Source: G965197555 sp965197555 (GTDB lineage: Bacteria; Chloroflexota; Dehalococcoidia; Lucifugimonadales; UBA3495). Taken from it: 64,000 bases of DNA. Both the position numbers and the translations under genes were made by a program. The first letter of the stretch is position 1; each line of letters begins with the position of its first letter. Below the pieces are notes generated by a model. That model was not told where the DNA came from, did no database searches, and was given only the letters and a program-made list of their open reading frames with translations. Location of the stretch: contig OZ240213.1 of the NCBI GenBank assembly GCA_965197555.1, positions 1 through 64,000 on the forward strand. The letters are read 5' to 3'. This document shows positions 1-9,700 of the stretch, in pieces.

Positions 1-867
1 GCGTGCCATTTGGTCAGTCAAATTTTCGATGTCATCAACGAACAGGTAACCTCCCCCAAACCCAGCAGAACGGAGATAGCGCACGACGTCGTTAAAAAAG
101 AGTGTGCGGGAATAGTCCAGGCCTTTAGTATCGCGGGGAATGTAGTAAGGGCGAAGATTTCCGTCTCTGCGTAAGTTGCGTAGGAACTCCTCAAATGTTC
201 CCGTTGCCAAAGCACGGGCTGGCCCTCTCTCTACTCCGTCCTTGAGCAATTGAGCCTCTAACCTATAGTCCAGCTCATGGGCCGAAATGCCGTTGTTTGC
301 AAGGACGTCATTGTCTAACAACCGGCTCCAGTCAGTGCTGCCGCTAACATCGACTACGGAAACCACTTGATCATCGGTGAGGAATTCACGGCGCACAGCA
401 GCCCTTGACGCATCCAGGACACCGCTTTGGCAAGTGTCGACAAGAGCAGCCCAGGCTAGTTGCTCCATCCACCGGCGGTCCACTTGGTCCGGAAACGCCA
501 CATAAATGACAGCGGCAGAGAATTGCCCGTCAAACAGGGTTAGTCCCCAATCGGAGTTAATCCGCTGCTGGAAAAATCGCAACAGAGCGGTCTTCCCCAT
601 ACCGCGGCCACTTATGCTGTCACCAGCAGCCCACAGCGACGCGATCCTCGCGCGGTTTAGAAAATCACCGGGACGGATAAGTAACCGCTCGAATTTTTCG
701 ATCGCATCCTTCACCGGGGATTGGGCATAGATGGAACCATTACGACGGGGGTCGTTACTGTACGGATCAAGTAACGGTTCAGACGGAAAAGGCAAGTCGG
801 TGAGTCCCAACCGTTCGTAAGGAGACGAGATCGGGGCAGTTTGCCTTCTGGGGAGGTTGAGCATCAT
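1..867 (-). CDS. P-loop ATPase, 3' end outside the window
   Basis: Open reading frame of 289 codons that reaches the left edge without a stop, so the C-terminus is missing. I read a Walker A-like SGRGMGKTALL near residue 90 and a Walker B-like GGYLFVDDIENL close to the window edge, which indicates an AAA/STAND-like NTPase. The start is ATG at 867 (or the adjacent ATG at 864), with AGGAGAG just upstream. It overlaps the stop of the preceding gene (ATGA), so translation is probably coupled. It is the last visible gene of a minus-strand run with a probable winged-helix protein, a PD-(D/E)XK-like protein and a toxin-antitoxin pair. I do not recognise the family; a power-providing role in a defence or DNA-processing complex is inference. 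Confidence 0.72.
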   Translation of the reverse strand, partial: MMLNLPRRQTAPISSPYERLGLTDLPFPSEPLLDPYSNDPRRNGSIYAQSPVKDAIEKFERLLIRPGDFLNRARIASLWAAGDSISGRGMGKTALLRFFQQRINSDWGLTLFDGQFSAAVIYVAFPDQVDRRWMEQLAWAALVDTCQSGVLDASRAAVRREFLTDDQVVSVVDVSGSTDWSRLLDNDVLANNGISAHELDYRLEAQLLKDGVERGPARALATGTFEEFLRNLRRDGNLRPYYIPRDTKGLDYSRTLFFNDVVRYLRSAGFGGGYLFVDDIENLTDQMAR

Positions 868-1955
868 ACTCTCCTTATCAAGTTATGCAGCTGAGTGCTT
901 TGACGGATTCTGACCAGAGGTCGACGTCTGGCAGTAATCTTTTCGTACTGTAAGCCGACCGAGAACACTGCCGGTTGTCGGTCGAGCAAGCGATTCAGGC
1001 CATCGTCGAAAGCGGCTTCCGGAATCATAAGGTGTTCGCATACCCAGTCACGAAGGTCCGGAATGTCGTAGTAGCCGCCTATCGGAGACATCTCAGAGAA
1101 CGCCTGGTCAATCCCAGACAACAGGATAGTTTGGTAATTAGGGTCGGTTGCGTCTGGTTCGCATAGAAAGATTTTGTATGACTCACCGTTATCCAGTGGT
1201 ATTTGCAAAGGCGAATACCAGGGTTTTGACGGGTGTTGCGCAACACAAGGCGAATAAGTCTTCTCGAATTCGCACTGCTGGCGAGCGACGCGCGGCTTGT
1301 TAAGTAGCCTGAGACTAACCAGGCGGTCACAGATCGCCCGGAAAAGGGCGACCCGCATATTCTGCGTAGGTATCGCATGTGTCACGACTTTGGCGCGTAA
1401 GATATCCTCCATCTTTTTGGGAGGTCGCAACGCGTGTCGGTCAAGGGTCTCTGCCAATGTATCAGGCGCGTCCTGCTTGAAAGTAGGTTCAAGCAGTCCT
1501 TGCAAATAGCCCGGTTCGTCGAGATGAGCAGAGCTTACAATGGGTTGCCAGATTGCTCCAGCATCAAGATGGGCTTGTAATACAGCACGCAGATTGTCGT
1601 AGGTTGTTAAGTGAACAGAAGCCATCACCCGACGGAGTTCGACGTAACGCTGCTCTGTCAACAGACCAAGCACTTTCCGGCCTTTGGTAGTCAACTCGTA
1701 AGGACCGCCACGTTCCGAGAGTGCGAAGCCAAAGTGGACCAGTTCCTCACAGAGTTTTCTGCCTACTGTGACGAATGTCCCTCTTGGTTCGGGCAACATG
1801 AGACGCAAGGCTCTGTCGCTGACGAACTTCCGCACGTTCCTTGATATGGCTTCGACTTGTTGGCTGCGTTCGGCTGAGGTGCCCATACCACCAAGCACGC
1901 GCAATGCAATGTAGTGATATCCGACTTCAGTGACGTTATAGCTGTTTATGTTCAT
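864..1955 (-). CDS. Uncharacterised protein, probable winged-helix N-terminus
   Basis: A protein of 363 residues of unknown family. The N-terminal part (about residues 40-110) has the alternating helix and strand look of a winged helix, with a YELTTKGRKVLGLL segment like the end of a wHTH domain. The rest is mixed alpha/beta without a motif I know. The ATG at 1955 is chosen over an upstream TTG at 1961; no strong ribosome binding site is visible. It lies 21 bases after the stop of the PD-(D/E)XK-like gene and overlaps the ATPase gene by four bases, so the three genes almost certainly form one transcript and may act together. The DNA-binding role is inferred only from the apparent fold. Confidence 0.68.
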   Translation of the reverse strand: MNINSYNVTEVGYHYIALRVLGGMGTSAERSQQVEAISRNVRKFVSDRALRLMLPEPRGTFVTVGRKLCEELVHFGFALSERGGPYELTTKGRKVLGLLTEQRYVELRRVMASVHLTTYDNLRAVLQAHLDAGAIWQPIVSSAHLDEPGYLQGLLEPTFKQDAPDTLAETLDRHALRPPKKMEDILRAKVVTHAIPTQNMRVALFRAICDRLVSLRLLNKPRVARQQCEFEKTYSPCVAQHPSKPWYSPLQIPLDNGESYKIFLCEPDATDPNYQTILLSGIDQAFSEMSPIGGYYDIPDLRDWVCEHLMIPEAAFDDGLNRLLDRQPAVFSVGLQYEKITARRRPLVRIRQSTQLHNLIRRV

Positions 1956-1976
1956 GGTCAAATAACCGTTGCATGT

Positions 1977-2750
1977 TCAGGAGGATACAGACCGGAATGT
2001 GCTGAGAAGGTCGATACAGTCGCTGTTGGCCTGCCGGAGTTGACTGGCTAATTCATGTGTGGGCTGTGGCGCGATCGCCTTGACGAGAATGCTATCTTCC
2101 GACAAATAACCAAATCGATTGTCCGGCCAGAGCTCCTTTAGCTTGGAACCAAGATTGTTGAGCGACGCGCATAGATCCTCCAAGCGGGCACGCGCTTCAC
2201 TCGGTACAACCAACCCATTCCGCACTTCCGATTCCATGCGAAGTGCATTGTCCACTAGAACAGGAAATGGGCGTATATCTGATGCGACCGGATGAATTCC
2301 AAGACCCAAGCAGGTCGCCATTGCACTTAATTCAAAGGAATTTCTCGACATGAACACTAAACAGAGGTCGTTCAGCGCTAGCTCAGGGTTTGCAAGCAGA
2401 TAATCGATGATCTTGGCAAAGAATACAATAATGTCGTTTTTGCCAGGCATACCGCCGAGATTCTTCGCCTCCAATATGGTAGTTGCGTTTGACCAACGAG
2501 CCACGATGTCTATTTCGTGAGCTACGCCTGACGCGGTATCGAGCCCTGCTCCAAGTCGGAACTCGCGCTGCTCTGAAATAGTCCACCCGCCCAAGTGCTG
2601 GACACAACTCTCGCGGAACCGCTGTTCAAACCCCTGATCGGGCAACTGTTCTCGTTCTGCATGGGGCCATTCCACGCTGACGAACCGGAAGCAACGCCTC
2701 AAGAAGATTAGCGCAGATTGCGACGGTACGATCTCCGGCCTAATCGACAT
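1977..2750 (-). CDS. PD-(D/E)XK nuclease-like protein
   Basis: A protein of 257 residues. In the first half, an acidic residue in HEIDIVARW is followed after a short strand by ILEAKN. This is the D...ExK pattern of restriction-endonuclease-fold proteins. The C-terminal half is helical and resembles no domain I can name. The ATG at 2750 overlaps the TAA stop of the vapC-like gene (TAATG), so the gene is translationally coupled to the toxin gene. With the wHTH-like protein and the ATPase downstream it makes a nuclease/DNA-binding/ATPase set typical of defence operons. Activity is not proven; the fold call rests on two short motifs. Confidence 0.65.
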   Translation of the reverse strand: MSIRPEIVPSQSALIFLRRCFRFVSVEWPHAEREQLPDQGFEQRFRESCVQHLGGWTISEQREFRLGAGLDTASGVAHEIDIVARWSNATTILEAKNLGGMPGKNDIIVFFAKIIDYLLANPELALNDLCLVFMSRNSFELSAMATCLGLGIHPVASDIRPFPVLVDNALRMESEVRNGLVVPSEARARLEDLCASLNNLGSKLKELWPDNRFGYLSEDSILVKAIAPQPTHELASQLRQANSDCIDLLSTFRSVSS

Positions 2751-3214
2751 TAGGAGCCCCCGTCTTCGCCCGCAGGTGAATTGTCGGGATCTCCTAGCAA
2801 GCGCACGTTGCTGACTCCCTGACTTGCGGCTTTGTAGAACCTCTCGTCGGCGGTCCAGAGCTCGCAGCCGACACTCTCCGCCAGCGCCAGATAGTGGGCG
2901 TCGTAGGCCGCGTTCTGCTTGAGTTGGCTTGCAAGTTGAAGGGCTCTGACATGAAGGTCGGGCGGCTGATGGAGTTCGAGCCGCGACGCAAGCAGCCTCG
3001 CGATCATGCGGATACTGTCGCCGACGTTCAGTTCGCCACGCAACACGCGCCGGTGGAGAGCGTTGGCGACCTCGAAAGGCATGAGATACGGGGCGATGCG
3101 GGTGATGTCCTGGGCAACCCAGGATTGGAGGACTGCGTGGGCTCTGTCAGAGTCATCCTCTTCAACCAGCCACTTGATCGCCAGACTTGCATCGACGACG
3201 ACGGAACCGCTCAC
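2750..3214 (-). CDS. vapC: PIN-domain toxin, VapC-like
   Basis: PIN-domain ribonuclease of about 154 residues. The acidic residues expected of the active site are visible: VVDASLAIKW at the N-terminus, a glutamate in PFEVANALHRR, YDAHYLALAE, and WTADERFY towards the end. VapC toxins cleave RNA, often initiator tRNA or rRNA, when freed from their antitoxin. The likely start is GTG at 3214, which overlaps the TGA of the antitoxin gene (GTGA); another GTG lies six bases upstream. The gene also overlaps the next one (TAATG). This is unusual because toxin-antitoxin pairs normally stand alone, while here three more genes follow in the same run. Confidence 0.87.
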   Translation of the reverse strand: MSGSVVVDASLAIKWLVEEDDSDRAHAVLQSWVAQDITRIAPYLMPFEVANALHRRVLRGELNVGDSIRMIARLLASRLELHQPPDLHVRALQLASQLKQNAAYDAHYLALAESVGCELWTADERFYKAASQGVSNVRLLGDPDNSPAGEDGGS

Positions 3215-3513
3215 GCCCACCCCGCGGTTTCGGCATCCCTGATCTCACGGGCCTCCCGGATCAAGTCGGCGGAACTCCCAGGCAGAGGCTTGCCCCCGAA
3301 TATCTCCTGCCGGAGATCCGCAAACAGCTCATGGTCTGGCTTGTCGGACAACAGTCTTGCCATGCCGTTGGCTTCGTCCTTAGTCAACTCCCGATCAATG
3401 GCAGCTTGGCAGTACCCACGCATGCTGACGCCTTTGAGCGCGGCGATGGCTTTGAGCCGTCGCTGAAAGGTGGGGTCCAAGTCCAGGGTGAGTCTCTTCT
3501 TCTTAGCTTCCAT
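3211..3513 (-). CDS. Ribbon-helix-helix antitoxin, VapB-like
   Basis: A protein of 100 residues. The N-terminal KKKRLTLDLDPTFQRRLKAI segment followed by a second helix is a ribbon-helix-helix DNA-binding domain. The C-terminal part, rich in acidic residues and glycine/proline, is typical of a flexible tail that binds the toxin. It is the first gene of the run and is directly followed by the PIN toxin with overlapping stop and start. Such antitoxins normally repress their own promoter; the AT-rich region at 3514-3600 is the likely target. Assignment as antitoxin rests on the RHH domain plus the adjacent PIN gene. Confidence 0.82.
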   Translation of the reverse strand: MEAKKKRLTLDLDPTFQRRLKAIAALKGVSMRGYCQAAIDRELTKDEANGMARLLSDKPDHELFADLRQEIFGGKPLPGSSADLIREAREIRDAETAGWA

Positions 3514-3600
3514 CGAGTACGCCTCGCTAAGTTGATACTGTAAGGTAAGAATATTACAAACACAGAAAGATAATCAATACCCCGCCGAGAGTCAGACAAC
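3514..3600 (-). promoter_or_regulatory. AT-rich promoter/operator region of the toxin-antitoxin run
   Basis: This short stretch is much richer in A and T than its surroundings. It holds an inverted repeat at 3545-3557 (GTAA-gaata-TTAC) just upstream of the RHH gene, a fitting operator for an autoregulated antitoxin. No clear -35/-10 pair can be named. Confidence 0.35.
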
Positions 3601-3687
3601 AAGGGATGCCCGCATACATGGTATTGGCACGGCAGGCTGTGACTGCAATGCGACGACCTCTCCTGTATCTTGCTCCCACTGCCCCGC

Positions 3688-6078
3688 TCACGCCTCCTCC
3701 CGTTCCTGCATCTCCCCCTTCGCCATGCGGTATCCGACGCTCGGCTCGTTGAGGATGTAGGTGGGGTTGTTGGCGTTGTCGCCCAGCTTGCGGCGGAGCT
3801 GCTTGGCGGCGGTGCGCACCCGTCGCGAGTCTCCGGAGTTTCGCAGACCCCAGACCCGTTGCAGCAGCCGGTCGTAGGTCATCACGCGACCGGCGTTGGC
3901 CGATAGCTCGAAGAGCAGCCCGTACTCGATGGCCGTCAGCTGCACGGGACGCCCGGCCAGCGTCACGCGGCGCTCGGCGTAGTCGATGGTCAGCTCCCCC
4001 AGCACGTAGGGTTCCGACGGCTCGGCCCATTCGGGCGCTTCCCGCTTGCGCAGGGCCGCCTTGATCCTCGCCACAAGCTCCGTCGGCGAGAAGGGCTTGA
4101 CCACGTAGTCGTCGGCCCCATTCTCGAAGGCCCTAGCGATGGTCTCTTCCTGGCCGTTGACGGAGAGGAAGATGACCGGCACGTCGGAGACTTCGCGGAT
4201 CTCCTTCATCAGCTCCATGCCGTCGGTCCCCGGCAGCATCAGGTCCAACAGGACCAGACGGGGCTCTTCCTCCGCCATGAGCCGGGAGACCTCCTCCGGG
4301 TCTCCGGTTACGACAGGCGTGTAGCCCGCCTTCGTGAGGGCGTCCCGGACGTACCTGAGCGTCTGCGGGTCGTCGTCCACCGCGAGAATGCGCTCCCGCT
4401 CCCTCTCCGACCGGCTGGAGCGCACCGGGAGATTGGCGGCCCCGATACCGGCGTCCTGAGCCACCGGAATGGTGAAGGTGAACCGCGCCCCCAGGCCCGG
4501 CCCGTCGCTCTCGGCCCATATCCGGCCCCCGTGGGCTTCCACTATCCCCTTGCAGATGGCGAGGCCCAGACCCGACCCCGCGATGTCCCGTCTCCGGTCC
4601 TCGCCGTCGATGCGGGAGAACTTCCGAAACAGGTGCGGCAGCCGCTCGGCGGCGATCCCTCTGCCCTCGTCCGTGACGGAGACGGCCACGTGGTAGCCCT
4701 CCCGCACGGCGGACACCCCGATGGCCGACGACTCGTGGGAGTGCCGGGCCGCGTTGGAGAGCAGGTTGCTCAGGACCTGGATGATCCGCCGCCCATCCGC
4801 CATGACCAGCGGCAGCTCCGGCGAGAGGTCGATGCGGAGGTTGTTCCTGCCCCCTCCGCTCTGGAACCTGCTCCTGGCCTCGTCCACCAGGGTCGCCACA
4901 TCCGCAGGCGCGGGGGCCACCGACAGCTCGCCCGTCTCGATGCGCGCCACGTCGAGCAGGTCGCCGATCAGGTCGCGCATGTAGTCGGCCTGCTCGCCGA
5001 TGATGCGAAAGAACTGGAGCATCTCGGCGGGGTCCAGGTCGGACGCCGCCTCCGTCAGCGTGGCGGCTGAGCCTTTGATTGAGGTCAGCGGCGTCCGCAA
5101 CTCGTGGCTCACCATGCCCAGGAACTCGGCCCGCAGCCGCTCCATCTCCTCCAGCGGCGTCATGTCCTGGAGGGTGACGACCACTGAAACGACCTCGCCC
5201 TCCTCCGAGCGGATGGGCGTGGCGTTGACCAGGGTGGTGACGCTCCCGCCGCCGGGGACCTCGATGACGATCTCCTCGGCGCGCACCGTCTCGCCCGTGC
5301 TCAGCGCCTGGGCGAGGGGGAACTCCTCCAGGGAGACCTCCCGCCCGTCGGCACGCCGGAAGGTCAGCATGTCGAGGAGCTGCTCCGCAGAGCCGTCAGG
5401 CATGTGCAGGCCGCTGACGATCCTCCTGGCCTCCCGGTTGACCGACGTCACGCCGCCCGTCTTCGCGTCGAACACCAGGACGCCCACGGGAGTAGTGTTC
5501 ACCAGGGTCTCCATGTCGGCCCTAGCCCGCTGTTCGTCCCGGTGCCTGCGGGCGTTGGCGATGACCAGCGCCGCTTGGGAGGCGAACATCACCAGGGTCT
5601 CCTCGTCTTCGGGGGTGAACTCCACATCCTTCTCGCCGACGTAGAAGGCCCCGACGCTCTCCCCCAGGTGGCGGATGGGCGCGGCAAGAAAGGTCAGAAC
5701 GGGGCTGACCGCCATCGGCGGGCGGAACTCGGGAAGGCCCAGCGCCCTGATGTGGCTGTGGAAGTCTCGCAGTCTCAGCGGCTCGGTAATCCTGCTGAGG
5801 TGCTCGAAGAACATCATCCCTTCGGGCAGGTCCGTGAATCGCCGGTGCTCTTCCGCAGTCAGCCCGGAGGTTACAAAGTCCTGTACCTGCCCCGTCTCAT
5901 CCAGCAGGGTGATGACGCCGTAGCGCGCGCCAGTCAGGGAGCAGGCGCTGTCCAGCACCCCCTGGAGCACCGTGTCGAAGTCGAGGCTCTCGTTGATGCG
6001 CAGGCTGGCCTGGCTGAGGCGGGACAGCCGGTCGCGCAGCTCCGCTATCTCCCGCTGAGGCCCGTCTGCCTGTTCCAT
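3688..6078 (-). CDS. Fused GAF-PAS histidine kinase and OmpR-type response regulator
   Basis: One protein of 796 residues that carries a whole two-component pathway. Order: GAF domain (about 20-180), PAS-like domain (185-310), HisKA with phospho-acceptor His325 in MVSHELRTPL, HATPase with N-box (NLLSNAARHS), G1 (DEGRG) and G2 (GSGLGLA), a receiver domain with Asp612 in LVLLDLMLPG and Lys661 in VVKPF, and a winged-helix DNA-binding domain (about 690-790). No transmembrane segment is visible, so it senses inside the cell, perhaps through GAF. The start at 6078 is favoured because GAGGAGG lies just before it; an upstream in-frame ATG at 6222 gives an unconvincing extension. It stands alone and its target genes are unknown. 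Confidence 0.93.
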   Translation of the reverse strand: MEQADGPQREIAELRDRLSRLSQASLRINESLDFDTVLQGVLDSACSLTGARYGVITLLDETGQVQDFVTSGLTAEEHRRFTDLPEGMMFFEHLSRITEPLRLRDFHSHIRALGLPEFRPPMAVSPVLTFLAAPIRHLGESVGAFYVGEKDVEFTPEDEETLVMFASQAALVIANARRHRDEQRARADMETLVNTTPVGVLVFDAKTGGVTSVNREARRIVSGLHMPDGSAEQLLDMLTFRRADGREVSLEEFPLAQALSTGETVRAEEIVIEVPGGGSVTTLVNATPIRSEEGEVVSVVVTLQDMTPLEEMERLRAEFLGMVSHELRTPLTSIKGSAATLTEAASDLDPAEMLQFFRIIGEQADYMRDLIGDLLDVARIETGELSVAPAPADVATLVDEARSRFQSGGGRNNLRIDLSPELPLVMADGRRIIQVLSNLLSNAARHSHESSAIGVSAVREGYHVAVSVTDEGRGIAAERLPHLFRKFSRIDGEDRRRDIAGSGLGLAICKGIVEAHGGRIWAESDGPGLGARFTFTIPVAQDAGIGAANLPVRSSRSERERERILAVDDDPQTLRYVRDALTKAGYTPVVTGDPEEVSRLMAEEEPRLVLLDLMLPGTDGMELMKEIREVSDVPVIFLSVNGQEETIARAFENGADDYVVKPFSPTELVARIKAALRKREAPEWAEPSEPYVLGELTIDYAERRVTLAGRPVQLTAIEYGLLFELSANAGRVMTYDRLLQRVWGLRNSGDSRRVRTAAKQLRRKLGDNANNPTYILNEPSVGYRMAKGEMQEREEA

Positions 6079-6704
<626 letters not shown>

Positions 6705-9700
6705 ATGACCTATCAATTGGCTGCCCGACGCTTGACGCTCGTAACCGCCATTCTCGTGGCGATTGCGTTGACACTGTTCTTGACCGCCCCGTTCGGAAAG
6801 AGCGTTGCACTGGCTCAAGCCAATGATCAAGGTGGGAACTCCCCTGCAACCGGCCTGCCAACCATCGGCGGCACGACCCAGGTGGGAGAGACGCTGACGG
6901 CGGACATAACGGGCATTGCCGACGCCGACGGTCTGAGCGGCGAAACGTTCACCTACCAGTGGGTATCCGGTGACGGAACAACCGATACGGATATGGAGAA
7001 TGCGACCGGCTCGACCTACACCCTCGTAGAGGCCGACAAGGGCAAGTCCATCAAGGTAAGAGTGACCTTCACCGACGGCGGCGGCAACGAGGAGACCCTG
7101 ACCAGCGCGCCCACGGGTCCCGTGTGGGGCGACGGCCTGCCGGGAGCGCCCCGCAACCTCACCGCCACCCCGGGAAACAAGGAGGTCACCCTGTCCTGGG
7201 ACCCGCCCGCCGACAACGGCAACGCGCCCGCGGCGAGATACCGCATCGAGTGGAGGGGCGACGGCAAGGACTACAGCACGTCGCAATGGGGCACAGCGCG
7301 AAGTACCACCTATACGACGAACGACCAGGCCAACCTGGCCAATGGAGTCAAGTACTTCTTCCGGGTAAAGGCCGAGAACGATGACGGCAATAGCTACGGG
7401 CCATACGGACCGGCCTCCGAGGAGGTGAGCGCCACTCCCACATCCGGCTCGGCGGTGGACCTGGGCACGCCGGTGCTGTCGGACACGGAGACCCTGCATC
7501 ACGGCATGGTGAAGCTGGACTGGCAGGACATAGAGGACGCCGGCTGGTACGTGGTCCAGTACTACCACGTCGAAGACGGGGAGTGGTTGGACCTGCCCGC
7601 CGAGGGAGTGGACATCGCGTTCCACGGATCGAGCGCGGTGGTGAGCAACCTGCATGGGCTCTCGTGGCTGCGGGTTGGTGCGGCGAGCTGTGCGGGGTCA
7701 TCGGAGTGGTCGCAGATCGAGCAGTTGTTCGGGACCAATAAGTCTGACTGGGAGGGAGTGCCCGTACCCGACGTGGAAGAGGGCGACGAAATCGAACCAT
7801 GCCCCGTGGTCCTGGGCACTCCGGTGCTGTCGGACACGGAGAACCTGCATCACGGCATGGTGCAGTTGGACTGGCAGGACATAGAGGACGCCGGCTGGTA
7901 CGTGGTCCAGTACTACCACGTCAAAAGTGGGGAGTGGTTGGACCTGCCCGCCGAGGGAGTGGACATCGCGTTCCACGGTTCCAGCGCGGTGGCGAGCAAC
8001 CTGCATGGGCTTTCGTGGCTGCGGGTTCAAGCGACGAGCTGTGCGGGAGAATCGGAGTGGTCGCAGATCGAGCAGATGTTCGGGACCAATGCATCGGATT
8101 GGGAGGGAGTGCCCGTACCCGAGGTGGCGGAGGGCGACGAGATCGAACCATGCTCAGAGGACGCGGACACGCCTGAAAACAGTCCGGCGACGGGCGCGCC
8201 CACCATCAGCGGAACGGCGCAGGTGGGCGAGGCGCTGGAAGCGGACACGTCGGGGATCGCCGATTCCGACGGTCTTAGCAACGTACAGTACGAGTACCAG
8301 TGGCTGGCGGACGACGCCGACATCGCAGGCGCCAGCGGCTCGACCTACACGCTGACCGATAGCGAAGAAAGCAAGGCCATCAAGGTGGAGGTGTCCTTCA
8401 CCGACGATGCGGGCAATGACGAGAGCTTGACCAGCGAGCCGACCACAGTCGTGGCAGCGGCGCCACCGCCGCCGCCAGACAACGTGCGTGCGGTCTCGAA
8501 GAAAAGCGGAGCGGTCGAGTTGACCTGGGATGCGCCGCAAGACGCCACGGTCACCGGCTACCGCATCGAGCGTCGCCCCACCGGTGGGAGCCCCAGCGAT
8601 CAAGAGCGTTCCGCTGGGAGCACCAGAGACAACCACACACTGGTCGAGGACACCGGCAGCGCCGATACCGGTTATACCGATGACACCGCGGAAAGGGGCG
8701 TCGGGTACGAGTACCGGGTGAGCGCCCGCAACGAGGCCGGGGCGGGCGAGGAGTCGGACTGGGTGAACGCCGAGGAGGAGGCGGCATCCAACAGCACGGC
8801 GACGGGCGCGCCCACCATCAGCGGCACGGCCCAGGTGGGGGAGACGCTGACGGCGAACACATCCGGGGTAGCCGACGCCGACGGTCTTAGCAGCGTCCAG
8901 TACGAGTACCAATGGATTGCCGACGATACCGACATCGCAGGCGCTACCGGCTCAACCTACACCCTGACCGATAGCGAAGAAAGCAAGGCCATCGAGGTGC
9001 AAGTCAGCTTCACCGACGACGCCGACAACGAGGAGACGCTGACCAGCGCGGCGACAGCGGCGGTGGCGGCCAAGCCGAACTCTCCTGCCACGGGTGCGCC
9101 CACCATCAGCGGGACCGCCCAGGTGGGCGAGACGCTGACGGCGAACACATCTGGGGTCGCCGACGCCGACGGGCTTGGCAGCGTCCAGTACGAGTACCAG
9201 TGGCTTGCCGACGATACCGACATCGCAGGCGCCACCGGCTCCACCTACACCCTGACCGATAGCGAAGAAAGCAAGGCCATTACGGTGAAGGTGTCGTTCA
9301 CCGACGACGCCGATAACGAGGAGACGCTGACCAGCGTGGCCACCACTGCCGTGGCTGGGGCGGTCGACTCAGGGGCGCCAAGCTACATAACCGTCGAAGT
9401 GACAGAGGATTACTCGGACCCCATCAACATCGTTACCAACTTCGCCATCACCTGGAGTGACACCGCCGTTTGCTCCGTCGACTACAACGCCTACCTGAAC
9501 ATCAAACCATCAACCCTAACGGGCGACGAAACTGAAGGGTCCCAACTCCACCTGGGCTCGGCTGCCTCCGACGGCGCTCAGATAACGGCAGGACTCACAG
9601 GAGTCCAAGGCGGTGTTCGGGGGTTCGACGTGGAACTCTACTGCGGCACCGACGGATCGGGCCGATTGGTCTCCAGAGTAGTCATTCCTGGGGAATATAC

